This document shows positions 62,186-64,000 of a stretch of DNA of 64,000 nucleotides, in pieces; the stretch's first letter is position 1; the number at the start of each line of letters is the position of its first letter. The notes below the pieces were generated by a model. The model ran no database searches. It was not told the DNA's origin and saw only the letters and a program-made list of their open reading frames with translations. Source of the DNA: Micromonospora lupini str. Lupac 08. Lineage in GTDB: Bacteria; Actinomycetota; Actinomycetes; Mycobacteriales; Micromonosporaceae. Location: NCBI RefSeq assembly GCF_000297395.2, contig NZ_HF570108.1, positions 1,402,611 to 1,466,610 of the forward strand. The letters run 5' to 3'. The position numbers and the translations under genes were made by a program.

Positions 62186-62824
62186 TCAGCGCGCCGGGCA
62201 GCCGGCGGCGAGCAGCGCGGCGGTGCGCGGCCCCAGCCCCAGCCGGGCGGCGGCGGCCAGGTCCTCGGCGGTGTCCACGTCCCGCCGCAGGCTGGGCCAG
62301 TCGCCGGTCAGCGGCAGCGCCCCACTCGCCGCGTGCGCCGCCGCCGAGCCGACCCCGAACCGTGGGTCGAGGTCCACGCCCGGCGGCGCGGCGAGCAGCA
62401 CCGTCCCACCGCCGGGGGCGTCCGCCACGAACCGGCGTACCCCCTCGTGCCCGTGCTGCGCCGCGAGCAGCGCGTCGGCCAGCTCGGCGGGGCGTAGCGC
62501 CGGCAGGTCGGCGGTGAGCCCGGCCACCCACCGCCCGGGGGTCTGTGCCGCGCCGTGCCGGAACGCGGCGTTCAGGCCGGCGTCCGGCACGTCGGGCAGC
62601 GTCCGCGCCCCGGCGGCCCGCGCCGCGGCCGCCACCCGGGTGTCGTCGGTCACCACCAGGGCCTCGGCGACCGCCGGGCAGGCCAGCACCGCGCGCAGCG
62701 TGTCGGCCGCCAGCGCCAGCGCCAGCTCCTCATGCGGTACGCCGGGCAGCGCGCCCCGCAGCCGGCTCTTGGCCGCGGCCAGACGCTTCACCGGCACCAC
62801 CACGGCCCACCTCGGCTGACTCAC
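62186..62824 (-). CDS. cofC: 2-phospho-L-lactate / phosphoenolpyruvate guanylyltransferase
   Basis: A 212-residue nucleotidyltransferase (CofC/FbiD) that activates phosphoenolpyruvate or 2-phospholactate with GTP for coenzyme F420 synthesis. Family features: WAVVVPVKRLAAAKSRLRG, VVTDDTRVAAAA, LTADLPALRPAEL and the late RRDVDTAEDLAAA. In M. tuberculosis the orthologue (Rv2983) also lies beside ppk and gpsA. GTG at 62824. It is divergent from the acyltransferase gene. Confidence 0.93.
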   Translation of the reverse strand: MSQPRWAVVVPVKRLAAAKSRLRGALPGVPHEELALALAADTLRAVLACPAVAEALVVTDDTRVAAAARAAGARTLPDVPDAGLNAAFRHGAAQTPGRWVAGLTADLPALRPAELADALLAAQHGHEGVRRFVADAPGGGTVLLAAPPGVDLDPRFGVGSAAAHAASGALPLTGDWPSLRRDVDTAEDLAAAARLGLGPRTAALLAAGCPAR

Positions 62825-62950
62825 GTCCGCAATCCTGCCAGCCGGACGACGGGACCCTCGCTGGCCGTACCGGGGGCGAGCAGGCATGATTTCCGCTGCG
62901 GGCGTCGCGGGTGGGGCGCGCGGCGGGTCGGGGCGCGACGAGGAGGCACA

Positions 62951-63685
62951 GTGGCACGGCGGAGGCTGGGGTTCTGGCAACGGTTCGCCGTGGGGCTGGT
63001 GAAGCCGGTGATGACCGTCTGGACCCAGCGGACCTGGCGCGGCCAGGAGCACCTCGCCCAGGACGGCGGGATGATCATCGTTGCCAACCACATCTCGCAC
63101 GCCGACCCGTTGGTCTCCGCGCACTTCATCTACGACTCCGGGCGGTGGCCGCAGTACCTGGGCAAGGCCAGCGTGTTCCGGGTGCCGCTGGTCGGTTGGA
63201 TCCTGCACCGCTGTCGGCAGATCCCGGTCGAGCGCGGCAGCGTGGACGCGGTCCGCTCGCTGGACAGGTCGGTCGCCGCGCTCGACGAGGGCGGCGCGGT
63301 GGTGATCTACCCGGAGGGCACCACCACCCGACAGCCGGAGCTGTGGCCGATGAAGGCCAAGACCGGCGCCGCCCGGCTCGCCCTGGCCACCGGCGCACCA
63401 GTGGTGCCGCTGGTGATGTGGGGACCGGAGCGGATCTTCGACCCGCGGACCAGCCGACTGAACCCACGCCCCCGGATCCCGGTGACAGTGGTGGCCGGCG
63501 AACCTGTCGACCTGAGCCGCTGGGCGGGCGCCCCGCCGACCCGGGACACCCTCGAGGAGATGACGGACGCCATCATGCTGCGGCTGCGGGACATGCTCGC
63601 CGAGATCCGCGGCGGCACCCCGCCGCCGCTGTGGGAACGACCGGCCCGACCGTCCGTCGAGCGCCACCACGGTGAAGCGGCATGA
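62951..63685 (+). CDS. 1-acyl-sn-glycerol-3-phosphate acyltransferase (PlsC-like)
   Basis: A 244-residue membrane-associated acyltransferase. The catalytic NHxxxD motif is NHISHAD, with acceptor-binding [13 protein letters not shown] and YPEGTTT further on, then VVPLVMWGP. It would acylate lysophosphatidic acid to phosphatidic acid. GTG at 62951 follows GAGGAGGCACA. It overlaps gpsA by ATGA, so glycerol-3-phosphate supply and acylation are coupled. Confidence 0.92.
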   Translation: MARRRLGFWQRFAVGLVKPVMTVWTQRTWRGQEHLAQDGGMIIVANHISHADPLVSAHFIYDSGRWPQYLGKASVFRVPLVGWILHRCRQIPVERGSVDAVRSLDRSVAALDEGGAVVIYPEGTTTRQPELWPMKAKTGAARLALATGAPVVPLVMWGPERIFDPRTSRLNPRPRIPVTVVAGEPVDLSRWAGAPPTRDTLEEMTDAIMLRLRDMLAEIRGGTPPPLWERPARPSVERHHGEAA

Positions 63686-64000
63686 GCGGCCACGTCGCGG
63701 TGCTGGGCGCCGGCTCCTGGGGCACCGCCTTCGCCAAGATCCTGGCCGACGCGGGGCGGGACGTGACTGTGTGGGCCCGCCGCGCCCCGGTGGCCGAGAG
63801 CATCCGCGCCGAGCGGCGCAACCCGGAGTACCTGCCGGACCTGCTGCTGCCCGCCCGGGTCACCGCCACCACCGACGCCGTCGAGGCGATCAGCGGCGCC
63901 GAGGTGGTGGTGCTGGCCGTGCCCTCGCAGACCCTGCGCGGCAACCTCGCCGAGTGGGCCGGGCACCTGCACCCGGACGCCACACTGGTGTCGCTGATGA
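63682..64000 (+). CDS. gpsA: glycerol-3-phosphate dehydrogenase [NAD(P)+], 5' part
   Basis: The first 106 residues of GpsA, cut by the window edge. The N-terminal Rossmann motif [14 protein letters not shown] and [11 protein letters not shown] are characteristic. It makes glycerol 3-phosphate from dihydroxyacetone phosphate for phospholipid synthesis. It starts at the ATGA overlap with the acyltransferase gene. In actinobacteria ddl often follows. Confidence 0.95.
   Translation, partial: MSGHVAVLGAGSWGTAFAKILADAGRDVTVWARRAPVAESIRAERRNPEYLPDLLLPARVTATTDAVEAISGAEVVVLAVPSQTLRGNLAEWAGHLHPDATLVSLM

Noticed and set aside
58739..62497. Plus-strand open frame of about 1250 codons across CHAD, ppk1 and cofC
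   Set aside because: It is antisense to three well-recognised genes, with a His/Arg/Gly-rich composition and no domain similarity. It is a GC-frame artefact.

Overview
This is 64 kb of a very GC-rich actinobacterial chromosome, most probably Micromonosporaceae (Micromonospora-like). The signs are pervasive GTG starts, strong G/C bias at third codon positions, an XRE plus DUF397 regulator pair, and a gene order around ilvBNC-serA-leuB, leuCD-hup, ppk-mutT1 and cofC-gpsA that parallels the Rv2981c-Rv3003c region of Mycobacterium tuberculosis. I saw no transposase, phage gene, CRISPR array or rRNA.

Left arm (1-7.8 kb), accessory metabolism: a D-2-hydroxyacid dehydrogenase, a PH-domain membrane protein, a GGDEF-EAL protein with eroded motifs, and a divergent LacI regulator and GH2 beta-mannosidase pair with a visible promoter and operator-like palindromes. 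A 35-bp inverted repeat at 7718-7794 marks the boundary with the next block.

Accessory island (7.9-14.4 kb), the most unusual part of the window: two paralogous TPR-repeat proteins, then a CHAT (caspase-like) peptidase fused to a STAND/NB-ARC-type NTPase, then a third TPR paralogue that overlaps the NTPase gene by 4 bp. In known homologues CHAT, NTPase and TPR sensor are commonly one polypeptide. Here the sensor is split off at the winged-helix/TPR junction and is present three times. This looks like a protease-based signalling or conflict system with exchangeable sensor subunits. The function is inference. It is followed by a membrane-anchored DUF4352 protein, an XRE/DUF397 pair and a 675-residue protein with DnaJ-like zinc-binding cysteine clusters.

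Core amino-acid block (20-38 kb): ilvD, an intact GGDEF-EAL gene, ilvB-ilvN-ilvC, serA, leuB, ilvE and cimA, interspersed with ApbE, a protein tyrosine phosphatase, a PRC-barrel protein and AhpD. Two textbook transcription attenuators are present, each a short leader ORF followed by a G+C-rich terminator and a T run. One lies upstream of ilvB (Val-Leu codons GTA-CTT) and one upstream of cimA (Ile-Ile codons ATT-ATT). leuC, leuD and their divergent IclR/NdgR-type regulator lie at 51-54 kb.

Middle block (38-50 kb): two endonuclease/exonuclease/phosphatase-fold proteins (the second at 55 kb), a secreted protein with a long A/T-rich leader, a MoxR-DUF58-VWA-trypsin-like protease cluster, an ArfB-like ribosome-rescue factor, an aldo/keto reductase with a TetR regulator, and a fumarylacetoacetate hydrolase-family protein.

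Right arm (50.5-64 kb), conserved: tRNA-Gln(CTG), two identical tRNA-Glu(CTC), ndgR, leuCD, hup (HupB type with a Lys/Ala tail), a MutT1-like Nudix/phosphohistidine protein, a CYTH-CHAD protein, polyphosphate kinase ppk1, a small cold-shock-like protein, cofC (F420 pathway), a plsC-like acyltransferase, and the 5' part of gpsA, which runs off the window.
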